This document shows positions 34,800 through 44,511 of a stretch of DNA of 64,000 bases, piece by piece. Each line of letters begins with the position of its first letter. The first letter of the stretch is position 1. Made by a program: the position numbers and the translations under genes. The notes under the pieces were generated by a model, which was not told where the DNA came from, did no database searches, and was given only the letters and a program-made list of their open reading frames with translations. The DNA comes from Tretioscincus oriximinensis (taxonomy: Eukaryota > Chordata > Lepidosauria > Squamata > Gymnophthalmidae): the NCBI GenBank assembly GCA_022410635.1, contig JAJVDF010000219.1, forward strand, positions 837,455-901,454, read 5' to 3'.

Positions 34800-35150
34800 A
34801 TTTATTTATTATTTATTTGTATTTATATCCCGCCCTATACCCGAAGGTCTCAGGGCGGCCAACCATAGGGTGGCGCACATAGCTTTTGTTGCTTTCTCCA
34901 CAACAGACACCCTGTGGAGTAGGTGGGGCTGAGAGAGTTCAAAGAACTGTGATTGGCCCAAGGTCACCCAGCACATACCTTTTGTTGCTTTCTCCACAAC
35001 AGACACCCTGTGGAGTAGGTGGGGCTGAGAGAGAGTTCAAAGAACTGTGACTGGCCCAAGGTCACCCAGCTGACTTCATGGAGGAGTGGGGAATCGAACC
35101 GGGAGACTACCAAATAAAAGTCCCACACTCTAACCACTGCACCAAACTGG
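34800..35150 (-). mobile_element. SINE family 2 with internal tandem duplication
   Basis: A full-length copy ending at the right in the A/B-box head (gaatcgaaccgggagac, ctctaaccactgcaccaa). A segment of about 100 bases (gcttttgttgctttctccac ... ggcccaaggtcacccagc) is present twice in tandem, with three or four differences. Confidence 0.85.
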
Positions 35151-35399
35151 CAAACCATTTGGAGATGGAAGTTAGTTACCACACTGCTACTTGAGCCTTA
35201 AACAACAGTGATTAATTCAGGGGATGCAGCCATTTTGTCTGGGTCAAAATAATGCTTTCTAGAATCTGGTACCTTCTAGCTTCATGAACTCAAGACTCAA
35301 TGCTCTTTTCAAGTCATGTGTTGTTTCTGTGTAGTTCTTCTTTGACACTGTAGGACATTCTATGAACTAGTGGAATTTCTGCCCATAGAAAGCCTATTT

Positions 35400-35500
35400 C
35401 TATGAAGTTTATTTATTTTGCTATAGTTTGAATATTCTGGAATCAAGCATTCCAGACAATATTTTGTTTTAGAATATTTGAGTATAGTGGAATAAGAGAC
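35400..35500. repeat. hairpin MITE fragment, ATTCTGGAATA family
   Basis: gaatattctggaatcaagca ... gaatatttgagtatagtgga: inverted halves of the family seen at 31.3 and 38 kb. Confidence 0.5.
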
Positions 35501-36097
35501 AAGAGACACAAATAGAAAGAGAATGATGAACAGCCAGAGACCCTGGTCACTTCTTAAGTTTGAATCCGGCATCAGACCACGTTCAGAGAGAGAGAAAACA
35601 CACTAGCAAAGTAGCACTTTTGGTTTAGATAATGTGGGGAAAAAATCTGCTTTTTTCATTCTGAAAGAAGATTCAAACTGGATTAAAACATAGGTGTGAC
35701 CAGAGGCAAAGTGGTTTCTTCTTTTCAGCACCCCACAAGGACTACCTGGCAGGTATTTTGCTTGGCAAATCTACTTTGTTTCTTGCAATATCCATTCAGG
35801 GGTTTCTGGTTTGAAACAATGTGTCAAATGAGTCAACTTATACAAATCACCACCTACAATCAGCTCTGTCTTGAAAAACAAAAGACTGCTGAGTAAATTG
35901 AGTGTCCGGATCAACAGCTTGTCTAGGCAAGTTAGCAGAAAGTCCTCAACCATCTTATAGTATTGTAGGGTTGAAAGAGACTTCCAGAGTCTTTGGGTCC
36001 CTAATCCCTCTGCTGAAAGGTTTCTGCTTTTGATTTCAAGCTTCTGTTTTCTACCTTGATACATTTATAGGTGTCAGTTTAAGAATACGCCCATCTT

Positions 36098-36287
36098 TGG
36101 TCACATCTAANTTTTAATCTTACTTCAGTTCACTTTCAGAATCAAAGCGAAAAGTCATTTTCTTTCCACATTATCTGAAGCAAAGGGGGGTTGTTATTAG
36201 AGAATGCCCAAAGGAAATAGTTTGTTACTTTTCTGATGTGTTATCTCACTCTGGACTGTAGCTATACTAAAATTCAGGTGTGACTAG
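36098..36287. mobile_element. hairpin MITE, TTTTAATCC-CACTTTCAG family
   Basis: ggtcacatctaanttttaat, cagttcactttcagaatc and ctttccacattatctgaagc at the left are answered by cactctggactg and aaattcaggtgtgac at the right. Better copies lie at 43.0 and 44.5 kb. Confidence 0.65.
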
Positions 36288-36477
36288 GACACTGGACAAT
36301 CAACAAGTAGGACAGTAGGGTCCTGGTCCCACACTTACTTTTAATCTTTGTTCAATCCTGAAAAATGAGCTTAAACCATTTTTTTTCTAGAGTAAGAAAA
36401 ATTGTATTAAATTCATNCTTCAAGACCAAGTTTTAAAAACAAATCTGGAGAGGAGTAACTTCTGCCATTTACAGAGA

Positions 36478-36590
36478 AAAAGTATCTGAAGAAGTAGATG
36501 TGTCTAAGAAAGCTTATGCCAACCACTTTTCTGAAGTTAGTCTCAAAGTGCTGCTAGCTCCTTTGCTGGNCTTTCTGTCATTTAGTTTTG
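36478..36590 (+). mobile_element. palindromic AAGCTTATGCC family, half copy
   Basis: gtatctgaagaagtagatgt ... gaaagcttatgccaaccact ... gctagctcctttgctgg. Only one arm is present. CTGAAGA at 36486-36492 and GAAA at 36508-36511. Confidence 0.75.
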
Positions 36591-36696
36591 TTTTTTTCTC
36601 AGGTAGTTCATNCCCATACCACATTTGCATGTCCTTTGTCATCTTCTACACTCAGTTTGTTCCTGACTATGAAATCTGTTCCTGACATCGGCCCCC

Positions 36697-36795
36697 TAGC
36701 ATCTGAAGAAGTAGAGGTGTCTANGAAANCTCATGCCACCTACCTTTCTCCTGTTAGTGTCTAAGTACTACAAGCCCCTTTGCTGGGCTTTTTAA
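36697..36795 (+). mobile_element. palindromic AAGCTTATGCC family, second half copy
   Basis: A diverged arm 110 bases after the previous one: agcatctgaagaagtagagg, ganctcatgcc-like sequence, ctcctgttagtgtctaagta, cccctttgctggg. The core spacing is kept (CTGAAGA 36703-36709, GAAA 36725-36728). Confidence 0.7.
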
Positions 36796-36939
36796 AANTA
36801 AGTGTGTGACCAGGGCCTGATTGAAAAATGAGGACTTAATGTGGGTGAAAGGATTAACCTCTTCCTCTGAGTTACACCTCACAATCTCAGTTACAAATGG
36901 TTTGGCCTTTTGAGTTGTGTGTGTGGAGAAACATCTCTG

Positions 36940-37150
36940 TTCATTATATTCTAAGCTTTTTTATAAATATTGATTGTTTCCCATTGCTTATTTTACCCCT
37001 ATGACGATCAATATGTGTTGTACCTCATGATTCATAACAAATGTATAATTTTCTTATGTACACTGAGAGCATATGCACCAAGACAAATTCCTTGTGTGTC
37101 CAATCACACTTGGCCAATACATTTATCTAATCTAATCTAATCTAATCTAA
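36940..37150 (+). mobile_element. squamate LINE-type 3' end with (TCTAA)n tail
   Basis: ttatgtacactgagagcata, tgcaccaagacaaattcctt and gtgtccaatcacacttggcc lead into five TCTAA units (37126-37150). This phrase with a 5-bp tail is, as I recall, a very common 3' end in lizard and snake genomes; the exact family name is not certain. Confidence 0.6.
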
Positions 37151-37164
37151 TTTAGGCCCAGCTA

Positions 37165-37350
37165 CACTTACACTATAATCCACATTCAGTTCACTTTCAG
37201 AATAACAGAACAATCAGCAAAGTTATGAACTGTTTTTTTTTCTTCTCTGCATGAGATCATTTGGAAGAACATTTGCTAGTTGTTTTGCTATTGAGTGTGT
37301 ATGTGATNTTTTTTTTTATTCCAAGACTGAATTGACTTAGATCAAAACTG
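37165..37350. repeat. hairpin MITE, TTTTAATCC-CACTTTCAG family (diverged)
   Basis: ctataatccacattcagttc and actttcagaataacag at the left; attgacttagatcaaaactg near the right end. The arms match only in part. Confidence 0.45.
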
Positions 37351-37854
37351 AAGAGGCATCCCTCTAGTTAAAATCGTAATTGTGCCACAATCTTGCCTTT
37401 TAGCACACTGATGCTTTTCTGCTCTTTAGCATGTGAGAACCATGACAATGGACAAGGCTTGTGCAAGACTTTTACTAAGATAAAGTCCCAAAAGCTGATA
37501 CAACTTTCCAAGATTATCTCCTTTGGGGAAGTGAACAAACACCTAAATCTTGCTAGGNTTGCCAGAGGCATTTAAAGGAAAAAGACTTTTAAGTGGAGTA
37601 TATTCAGGGCGGCAGCCTTCAGGGTGAGCAGAGGTGGTGAAACATGATGCTTAGCTTGTTTGTTTATTGAGAAAAATCCCCGCTGAGTTCAATGGGACTT
37701 AATGTCCCAGTCAATGGACTGCAACTTTGTTTATTTCCCCTGAGAACCAAACTAAGACCTGGATGANAAGGGACTCTTCCTTCTGTTCTTTCTATTCCAA
37801 ATGAAAAGAAGTTGAAAAAATAGCATGCGTCTAAAAGTTGCTTTTTTATTTGAC

Positions 37855-38345
37855 TATACTTGATTATTCCAGAATAAAGCACTGTGCCTGGACTGTTTTA
37901 TGCTGGATCCGAATAAATAAGGTGGGCCTAGAAGTCCTTGACTCCACTATACTGAGATATTCTGGAACATAGCACTGTGGCCCCATCCACATGGAGCCTT
38001 ATTNTGGGTCACATCTCGGGACAGAGCTTGGGCATCCATATGCCAGTATAGACTATATACTGTGCCTGCCATAGTCTACACTAGCATGTGGCTGGCAGGC
38101 TTCTATTCCAAGGGACAGCCCAGGATAAGGCTCCNTGTGGATGCAGCCTGTGTCTGGAGTGCATTATTTCAGAATATCCAAGTATAGTGAAATAAATAAC
38201 TTGCCTTTGGATATGGCTTATTTATTCCATTCTAGTTGGTTATTGTGGATTAATAAAGCCAAACNGCTTTATTCCACAATATCCNGTTACAGTGGAATAA
38301 ATAAGTTGCTTTATAATTCCTAGATCTTTTGGGAATAAAGCCCCG
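37855..38345. mobile_element. cluster of ATTCTGGAATA fragments with a nested GGCCTGCCATAG hairpin
   Basis: Several inverted fragments (tgattattccagaataaagc, gaatatccaagtatagtgga, atatccngttacagtggaat) surround a hairpin element at 37977-38150. Its ends are catccacatggagccttatt and ataaggctccntgtggatgc. The hairpin appears to have inserted into the other family, since attctggaacatagcactgtgg and tgtctggagtgcattatttc lie on either side. Confidence 0.65.
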
Positions 38346-38414
38346 CATTGACTGTTTTATTATTCCAGGACATGCAACTTGGAAGCTTGTGCTACAGTTC
38401 TAGGGTGAAAANAA

Positions 38415-38530
38415 TCCCAGGCCTTTCTGCACTGGGTCTTATTCTGGGTTATATCTCAGAATAGGAGCCTGCCACTATAGTATGCCCCCTTCCATAATGC
38501 CTCTCTTCATGCATCTCNATAGTCTATGGC
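38415..38530. repeat. partial GGCCTGCCATAG-type element
   Basis: gggtcttattctgggttata and tctcagaataggagcctgcc: two arms without the central palindrome. Confidence 0.4.
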
Positions 38531-38749
38531 TATAGGTTATATTGTCTTCTCCTCTAGGTGCATCAGTCACCATCATTGTATTCTTTTAAAATATCTTTGA
38601 AGATGCACCTCTTTATATGGGCCTTTGGCTGAAGAAATGCCATTTTTCTTCCCACTTTCACATACTGTTTTGATAGTTTATAATGCATCATTTTTGTACT
38701 GTTTTTATTTTTGCCCACCCTTTGGGTATATAGGGCAGGGTAAAATATA

Positions 38750-39719
38750 CAGGGTGCTTCAAAAAATATATACACACTTTGAACTTCCATACGATGTACA
38801 GAATCAGTGGTGACTGGTACTCAGAATTGTATTGATGCTGCAGGCCACCAATTTGAACAGTATTAACATTTGTTATTTAAGAACATAAGAACATAAGAAG
38901 AGCCATACTGGATCAGGCCACAGCCCATCGAGTCCAGCATTCTGTGTCACACAGAGGCCCACCAGATGCACCTGGGCAGTCCGAACAGAGGAAAACAAAA
39001 TATGCTGCTCCTGTTCGTGACTCCCTGCAAATGGTATTTCAAGAGTCCTGCCTGTTGCTCCATCCCGGAGGCGACGTCCAGACAACTATCTTAGTATCCA
39101 TTTATACTCTTAGTGTCCATAAACCTGTCTAGTCCTGTCTTGAAACTATCCAAGCTGTTAGCTACCACTACCTCTTCAGGAAGTAAATTCCACAGGCCGA
39201 TGACCCTCTGGGTGACAAAACACTTTCCTTTGTCTGTTCTCACTTTTCTACCCAACAGTTTTAAGGAGTGCCCTCTGGTCCTTGTGTTGTGTGATTTTTC
39301 TCTATTCACCCTGTCCATCCCATGCATGATTTTGTACACTTCAATCAGATCACCCCTCAAACGTCTCCTTTCAAGGCTGAAGAGGCCCAGACGTTGCAGC
39401 CTTGCTTCGTAAGGGAGGTGCTCCAGACCCTTGATCATTTTTGTTGCCCTTTTCTGCACCTTCTCCAGTTCCAAAATATCCCTCTTGAGATGTGGTGACC
39501 AGAATTGAACACAGTATTCCAAATGTGGCCTCACCACAGATTTATAAAGAGGCAAAACAACATTTGCTGACTTGTTTTCGATTCCTTTCCTAATTATCCC
39601 CAACATGGAATTTGCCTTTTTTGCTGCTGCTGCACACTGTAACTTTGTAGAACAGTAGAACAGTACATACATTTTCTATGGAAGCTCACAGAGTGTATAC
39701 ATTTTTTGGAAGCACCCTG
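38750..39719. mobile_element. mariner-like MITE split by a CR1 insertion
   Basis: Ends CAGGGTGCTTCAAAAAA and TTTTTTGGAAGCACCCTG, both next to TA (38748-38749 and 39720-39721). The left 130 and right 65 bases match, inverted, the uninterrupted 210-bp copy at 53978. The middle is replaced by CR1 sequence. It gives a relative age: MITE first, CR1 later. Confidence 0.9.
38879..39655 (-). mobile_element. CR1 LINE, best preserved 3' copy, with RT C-terminus
   Basis: A - strand frame of 193 codons runs from 39672 to 39091. Its first ten or so codons come from the mariner-like host sequence; the rest begins QCAAAAKKANSMLGIIRKG. It includes LPLYKSVVRPHLEYCVQFWSP, LEKVQKRATKMIKG, RRRLRGDLIEVYKIMHG and ends near NSLDSFKTGLDRFMD. 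This is the C-terminal, post-catalytic part of CR1 ORF2. The 3' UTR ends at 38879 in TTCTTATG repeats. The frame is open across this part, so the copy is fairly young, but it is a 5'-truncated fragment and not a gene. Confidence 0.9.
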
Positions 39720-39729
39720 TATATATGTC

Positions 39730-39990
39730 CACATCACTTATTTATTCCACGGTAACTGGAAATTCCAAAATAGATCATGGATATACTGGAATAAATCTGT
39801 CCCCACAGCTCTTTCTGGGTTACATCTGGGACAGAGCTTGGCTATCCACATGCCAGTGTAGACTATGGCAGGCCCCATTCGGGGCCTGCCATAGTCTAAA
39901 CTAGCATGTGGTTGGTTGGCAGGCNCCTATTCAGAGGGACAGGCCAGGATAAGGCTCCGTATAGATGCAACTTATAGTGGAATAAATAAG
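39730..39990. mobile_element. GGCCTGCCATAG hairpin within ATTCTGGAATA fragments
   Basis: The hairpin spans about 39802-39968 with a central near-perfect palindrome (tagactatggcaggcccc / att / cggggcctgccatagtcta). It is flanked by ttattccacggtaactggaa and gtggaataaataagcgatgt, the broken ends of the other family, repeating the nesting at 38.0 kb. Confidence 0.7.
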
Positions 39991-40407
39991 CGATGTGGGT
40001 GTGGGTGTGTGTGCAGCCTTAGACACAGTGGGAAGGATCCCAGAATCCTGAATTTGCATGGGAAAGAGACAGCATTGATTCCAGGAGGCAGCCTGGTCAG
40101 TATATAGGGGGCTGTGGCAGTGCCTAGCGGGCATCCTTGCAGGTTTTCTCATAGGTGGTTTGGGGGGGGGGGCAGGATGCAGGTGATCATGCCCCGTTGC
40201 AGAGGCGTTTGTGTCCCCTGCGAAAGGAAGAGGCTCCGGTTTCCGAGGGAAGCAATGTTGATCCAGAGTGGAACTGGCACCAGGCAAAGGGATCCGGAGC
40301 TTCGCCTGTTTCCTTCGCTCCCCTGCCCCGAAGCCTTGGGGCTGCCACGCTGCCACCTAGAGGCGCCTTTCGGTAGCGCGTCCAGCAGGCAGCGAGCGAG
40401 AGGCGCC

Positions 40408-40414
40408 TATAAAA
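40408..40414 (+). promoter_or_regulatory. TATA box of the predicted ACKR3 promoter
   Basis: TATAAAA sits inside a GC-rich context (ggcgcctataaaattgcgc), about 30-35 bases upstream of an initiator-like sequence and of the predicted first exon. Spacing and setting fit a core promoter pointing to the right. Confidence 0.5.
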
Positions 40415-40442
40415 TTGCGCAGGGGAGGTGGGGCGCCGAGTC

Positions 40443-40515
40443 AGTCGCTTGCCAGCCGGCCGTGCGGACGGAGGAGCATCGCGTGAGTTAGCAGGCGGTG
40501 CAAGGCAGAGGCAAG
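40443..40515 (+). other. ACKR3: predicted ACKR3 non-coding exon 1
   Basis: This is inferred. An initiator-like TCAGTCG sits about 35 bases after a TATA box, and the stretch ends at AAG|GTAAGG, a good splice donor with GT at 40516-40517. A second donor-like site (GC|GTGAGT, GT at 40483) could give a shorter exon. The segment lies in a CpG-rich island on the same strand as ACKR3, 16 kb upstream of its coding exon. No ATG-led conserved frame is seen, which fits a 5' UTR exon. No other gene is visible in the window for it to belong to. Confidence 0.55.
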
Positions 40516-40757
40516 GTAAGGAAATCGACCCATAACAGCAGCAGTAGCAGCAGGGCTAGTCTGGGCATCTTTTCGCGGAAAGGAATATGGGATCCCCCGT
40601 TGAGATGCACGAGCAGGGAGGGAGAGGGGGGGGGGCACTAGACGAGCACGCCGGATCGGGACCAGAAAGCCCAGGATCGATCCCATGGAGGCAGAAAGGG
40701 GCTGGGCTGGTTGAGCGAGGGGGTGTCCCGTATGCCTGGGCGAAACCAGATTTGTGC

Positions 40758-40758
40758 T

Positions 40759-40789
<31 letters not shown>

Positions 40790-40803
40790 CCCCCCCCCCC
40801 CAA
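40758..40803. repeat. (CT)n followed by (C)n
   Basis: A CT dinucleotide run passing into a C run just downstream of the predicted ACKR3 first exon. Confidence 0.9.
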
Positions 40804-41204
40804 GTCTCTTTGTTGAGCCCTGGACTTTGCAGGCTTCGAGTTTCTTTGTTGGGCACACAGGGGAAGGGGGAGCCCAGACACATTTGGGGTGGAGAATCCC
40901 TGGTTTTGCATGCAGGCGATGCGCTTGCTTGCAAGGGGCAAAGTAAAAAACCAACAACATCCTTGCATCTCAGGCAGTTATAAAAGCCCAGCTGCTGTTG
41001 AAGGGCGCTTTGCTCCTGATCACACACCCCTAAGTAAAATCCAGCTTCAACCCACTTTCAGAATGGGAAAAAAAAACACAGCCCCATGACGTCTAGGCTA
41101 GAGGATGTGGCTAGAGAATTTGCTGAATTTATTCCTTTGCTGAATTTCTTCCCTCAATCCTTGTTCTACTTAAGTTTTAACCTTGCCTGTCCCTACTGAG
41201 ACCT

Positions 41205-41345
41205 CTTCTTGGCTATATCTCAGAATAGGAACGTGCCATCTACATGCTAGTGTAGGCTATGGCAGGCCCCGAATGGGGCCTGCCATAGCCTACACTGGCA
41301 TGTGGATGACCAAGCTCTGTACCGAGATATAATCCACAATAAGTG
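41205..41345. mobile_element. hairpin MITE, GGCCTGCCATAG family, perfect central palindrome
   Basis: 41249-41270 and 41275-41296 are perfect 22-base inverted arms around the loop GAAT (agtgtaggctatggcaggcc ...). Outer arms are imperfect (ttggctatatctcag, ctctgtaccgagatataatcc). Confidence 0.85.
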
Positions 41346-41379
41346 GGGGCAGGGATGGTAAAACGCAGTTGCAAAGTGA

Positions 41380-41860
41380 ATAGAGATTTTCATTCCACAT
41401 TATCTAAACTAAAGGTATGTTTTCAGTGTGTTCTCTCACTCTTGGTCACATTTAAGTTTCACTCCACAGTAACAGTTTGCACAGTAGGGCACGGATAGCT
41501 CAGTCGCTTAGGAATTCCTCTCTCGCCTGGGAGATCAGGTTTTCGAGGCCCTGTGTGGGACGTGGGGAGGGGTGAGCACCTTCCACTAGCCTGTAGCTCT
41601 AGCCAACCCAGCTATTCAAAAGCATGAATTGCAAGAAATTGCAACTGACTGCAAGTAGATACATGGGAACCACCATAGCCTGGTGGGGAAGATAGAATGG
41701 AAGCCTTCGGGCAAAATATATCCTTGTAAGCTGCTTTGAGTCCCTTTGAAAGGTGAGAAAAACGGGTTCTAAGAATCAAATTCTTCTTCTTCTTTGTTAG
41801 TCTGTTGGTGGGTTCTTGCACTTTGAAAGTGCCCTGAGGGTGGATTAAAATTGGGTGTGT
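41380..41860. mobile_element. TTTTAATCC-CACTTTCAG fragments interrupted by a SINE
   Basis: Left of the SINE lies ttttcattccacattatcta and ggtcacatttaagtttcactcc; right of it, cactttgaaagtgccctgag and gtggattaaaattgggtg. The SINE (41487-41796) therefore lies between parts of this repeat family. Confidence 0.55.
41487..41796 (+). mobile_element. tRNA-derived SINE, family 1
   Basis: GGCACGGATAGCTCAGTCG (A-box region), ttttcgaggccctgtgtggg (B-box region), the gcaagaaattgcaactgac body, agctgctttgagtccctttg, and a short TTC tail. Confidence 0.88.
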
Positions 41861-42014
41861 GATCAGACTTTTCCTTTTTCAGAGATGGTGCCAGGAACTA
41901 GTTAAGAGGGCATGGCTTTGAAGGGACTCCTCACAGTTAATTTGCTATTTCTTATTGATAATATTGATGTCCCCCCTGCTAATTACTCACCCATCACAAG
42001 GTTTTTGGATGAAG

Positions 42015-42190
42015 TCCCATCCATCCACCTTCAGTCCACTTTCAGAATGGAAAAACCCAACATCAAAATGAAAAGTGATTTTCTTTCCATGTTGTCTAAA
42101 CCAGGAATGGGAGATCTGAATTTGCCGGGGGTTTTTTCCACTCTGAAAGTGGAATGAAGCTGGATTAAAACTTAAGCGTGGATGCAACCC
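42015..42190. mobile_element. hairpin MITE, TTTTAATCC-CACTTTCAG family
   Basis: ccatccaccttcagtccact ttcagaatgg at the left; ccactctgaaagtggaatga and gctggattaaaacttaagcg at the right. The middle has ttttctttccatgttgtcta. Confidence 0.65.
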
Positions 42191-42713
42191 AAGGGGTTTC
42201 TTCTAGAACATTGCAAATCAGTTTTGCCATGCAGGCTGATCCAGTACATTACAACAAGTTGCATTTTTATGAATATGCATTGGTTTGCCCAGATCTGTAC
42301 ATGCTAAGAAGCAAATCCTATTGTTTGAGCCTATACGGATGACATTGCTAACAACAAAAATAACTATAGTAGTAAAGAAGTACTTTTGGATTACAGCCCA
42401 CAGTTATGGTTTTAATATGTAAAAGGAGTAACATTATGCACAAGAGAAAGAGGCTCACATCTGGCTGGGGAACACATGCTTAGTAATCTGTGTGCTTAGC
42501 CTGTCTTGGGTCAGGCAGCTGTATGGCGAAGCATATGTTCTCTAGAAGGTGGATGCTTGGACTGTCCTGAACTTCTTGATAGCTTCAGTAAGGTGGTAAC
42601 TAACTTTCCTATTTATGTCAAAATAATATAGCTAAAATACCCTGCTAAATATCCTATATGGATGCCCACAGGCCAGGGCAGTTATGATCTGTCTGTTAAC
42701 ACAGGAAATTTGT

Positions 42714-42901
42714 TTCAGAGAAATAGCCGTGTTAGTCTAGTAGAAAGTCCAGCAAAGGAGCTAGCAGCACTTTGAGACTAACTTGAGAAAAGTGGTTGGC
42801 ATAAGCTTCTCATCTGAAGAAGTAGGCGTGTCTACGAAAGCTTATGCCACCCACTTTTCTCAAGTTAGTCTCAAAGTGCTGCTAGCTCCTTTGCTGGACA
42901 T
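42714..42901 (+). mobile_element. palindromic AAGCTTATGCC family, copy with 9-bp target duplication
   Basis: Head ttcagagaaatagccgtgtt agtctag, then inverted arms gctagcagcactttgagact ... cataagctt and its complement, ending tttgctggac. Flanked by GAAATTTGT at 42705-42713 and 42902-42910. Centre: CTGAAGA 42814-42820, hairpin, GAAA 42836-42839. Confidence 0.85.
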
Positions 42902-43004
42902 GAAATTTGTGTTGGCTGTAAAGGGTTTGATTGCACCATCGGTATCACTCAGGGTTCATTCAGAAGCACTCAAGTCCCATGCAAAGCCGAAAGATATCAC
43001 AATC

Positions 43005-43210
43005 ATCACTAAGTTTTAATCCACTTGTTTCAGTCCATTTTCAGAGTGAAAATGAATAGGGAATAGTAAAAAGTGAATAGGCATTTTACTTTCACATTAT
43101 CTAAAGCAAAAGTGGGTTTTCAGAGTGAGGGAAGGCTGAAAGAAACCATCTTGACACTTTGCTGATATTTTCTGTCACTCTGAAAGAAGACTGAAGTTGG
43201 ATGTAGACCA
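43005..43210. mobile_element. hairpin MITE, TTTTAATCC-CACTTTCAG family
   Basis: actaagttttaatccacttg, tttcagtccattttcagagtg and cattatctaaagcaaaagtg on the left; gtcactctgaaagaagactg and aagttggatgtagacc on the right. Confidence 0.7.
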
Positions 43211-43449
43211 AAGCCTTAGGATCATTCTCTACAAATTCCATCCAGTGCTGTTGGAAAGTGAGAAAATTTGTCTATGAAGTTAGGAACCCACAGAAGGACC
43301 TTGTAGTACCTTAAAATGGACTGAAGGTGTGTTAAAAACATAGTTGTGACTATGTTTAAATGATCTTTAGTCATGAAGAACTGGACTTAAAACCAGAACA
43401 TCCATAATCACCACCATCAGTTCTTCTAGACTGAAGATGGGTTAAAACA

Positions 43450-43585
43450 GCCTAGAGATTAATAACAAAAAGGTTGATAGCGTGAGCTTTTGCAGATGAA
43501 ATCTACTCTTGGATGCAGAATTCCTAGCAAGGGTCCCATCACTAACACCTTAGAATACTAACAAGAAAAAGGTAGGCATCAATTC
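43450..43585. repeat. old palindromic AAGCTTATGCC-family remnant
   Basis: aaaaaggttgatagcgtgag cttttgcag and atactaacaagaaaaaggta: a diverged arm. Similar worn pieces lie at 28915-28975, 44405-44460 and 61090-61150. Confidence 0.4.
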
Positions 43586-44239
43586 TCCTTCATATGTCTT
43601 GCACAACCTTTGGGCCAACAAGCGCCCAGCCTCATTGGGGGTGGACAGTCGGGCAATAAACAGCTAGCCAGTAACTTCTAGCAGTAATGAGAAGTTGTAA
43701 AGGTATAGCAGGACACTGAAAGCTTTTCTGAACAACAACAACAACAAGCTGAGTGCCTCATTAAATATTTTTATGACGCCCTGAAAGCATTGCACAGGGG
43801 GGAGAACAGGCATTCCTAAGAAGTTTATGTTCTGCAAGGTTTCAACTTTTTGCTCCTTTCTAAAGGGAGCCACTGAGTCTCAGATTTGATGTCACAGACA
43901 ATTATGCAACAGAGGAGTGTTTCTTCTTCTCTGACAGCAGAGGGTTTGCTGTCAGAGTGTGATCCCAGGGGAAAAGGGAGATGACAGACGTCTGTTTTTC
44001 ACCTGGATTTACCCAAAGTGGCAAGTTCATTGCCTCTCATGTATGTGGATTTTGAAGTTGGCTCTCAGAAGGTAGTCAAGAAGAAAAGATCACCCCAAAG
44101 CACTTTATCATTGAGGATTAGAATAAAGGAAGAACTTGTATTATTTCCCCCAAATACCCCCATCATCAACAGCTTATGAAGTTTTTGAGTATGAAGAGAT
44201 ACGAATTGGGGTGCAGACCTTTGCTTTTTCCACCTTCAA

Positions 44240-44400
44240 TCATGAATTCAAAAGTATAGTTGCATAATACTTTTAAACCATTTTCAGCCCTGAAGAATGC
44301 GCTTAATTTATTTTTTTCTGTTTTATTCGGGATGGGATGTTCTCTGGCTTAGTACAGTTCTTTGAGACTGAAGAGGGTTCAAAACTATGTGTGTCCAGAA
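44240..44400. repeat. short hairpin repeat (as at 31165)
   Basis: aatacttttaaaccattttc agccctgaag at the left; agttctttgagactgaagag ggttcaaaac at the right, inverted. Confidence 0.5.
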
Positions 44401-44511
44401 CCTTGGTCTATGAAAGCTCATGCTACCAACTTTTTTCTTGTTAATCTTCAAAACAATAAGAGATCCTCCTAAATATTTATTGTTGGGTTACTTTTCTGAG
44501 CATGCCACAGT

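Larger units (their letters stand above)
40100..40720 (+). promoter_or_regulatory. ACKR3: CpG-rich promoter-like block
   Basis: The base composition changes abruptly from AT-rich flanks to a GC- and CpG-rich block without recognised transposon ends. It contains the TATA box, G-rich Sp1-like stretches (gggaggtggggcgcc) and the predicted exon 1. A run of (CT)n followed by (C)n lies just downstream at about 40758-40803. The other CpG-rich stretches of the window (8.6-9.0, 18.4-18.9, 20.2-20.7 and 62.5-62.8 kb) lie inside transposons with clear ends, so this is the best promoter candidate. Confidence 0.55.

Noticed and set aside
39091..39672. 193-codon - strand frame as a host gene
   Set aside because: It is the 3' part of a CR1 reverse transcriptase ORF, 5'-truncated and inserted in a MITE.
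40438..41090. Several overlapping 100-175 codon frames on both strands near the ACKR3 promoter
   Set aside because: GC- and CT-rich composition makes stops rare; frames on opposite strands overlap, and none has start context or family resemblance.
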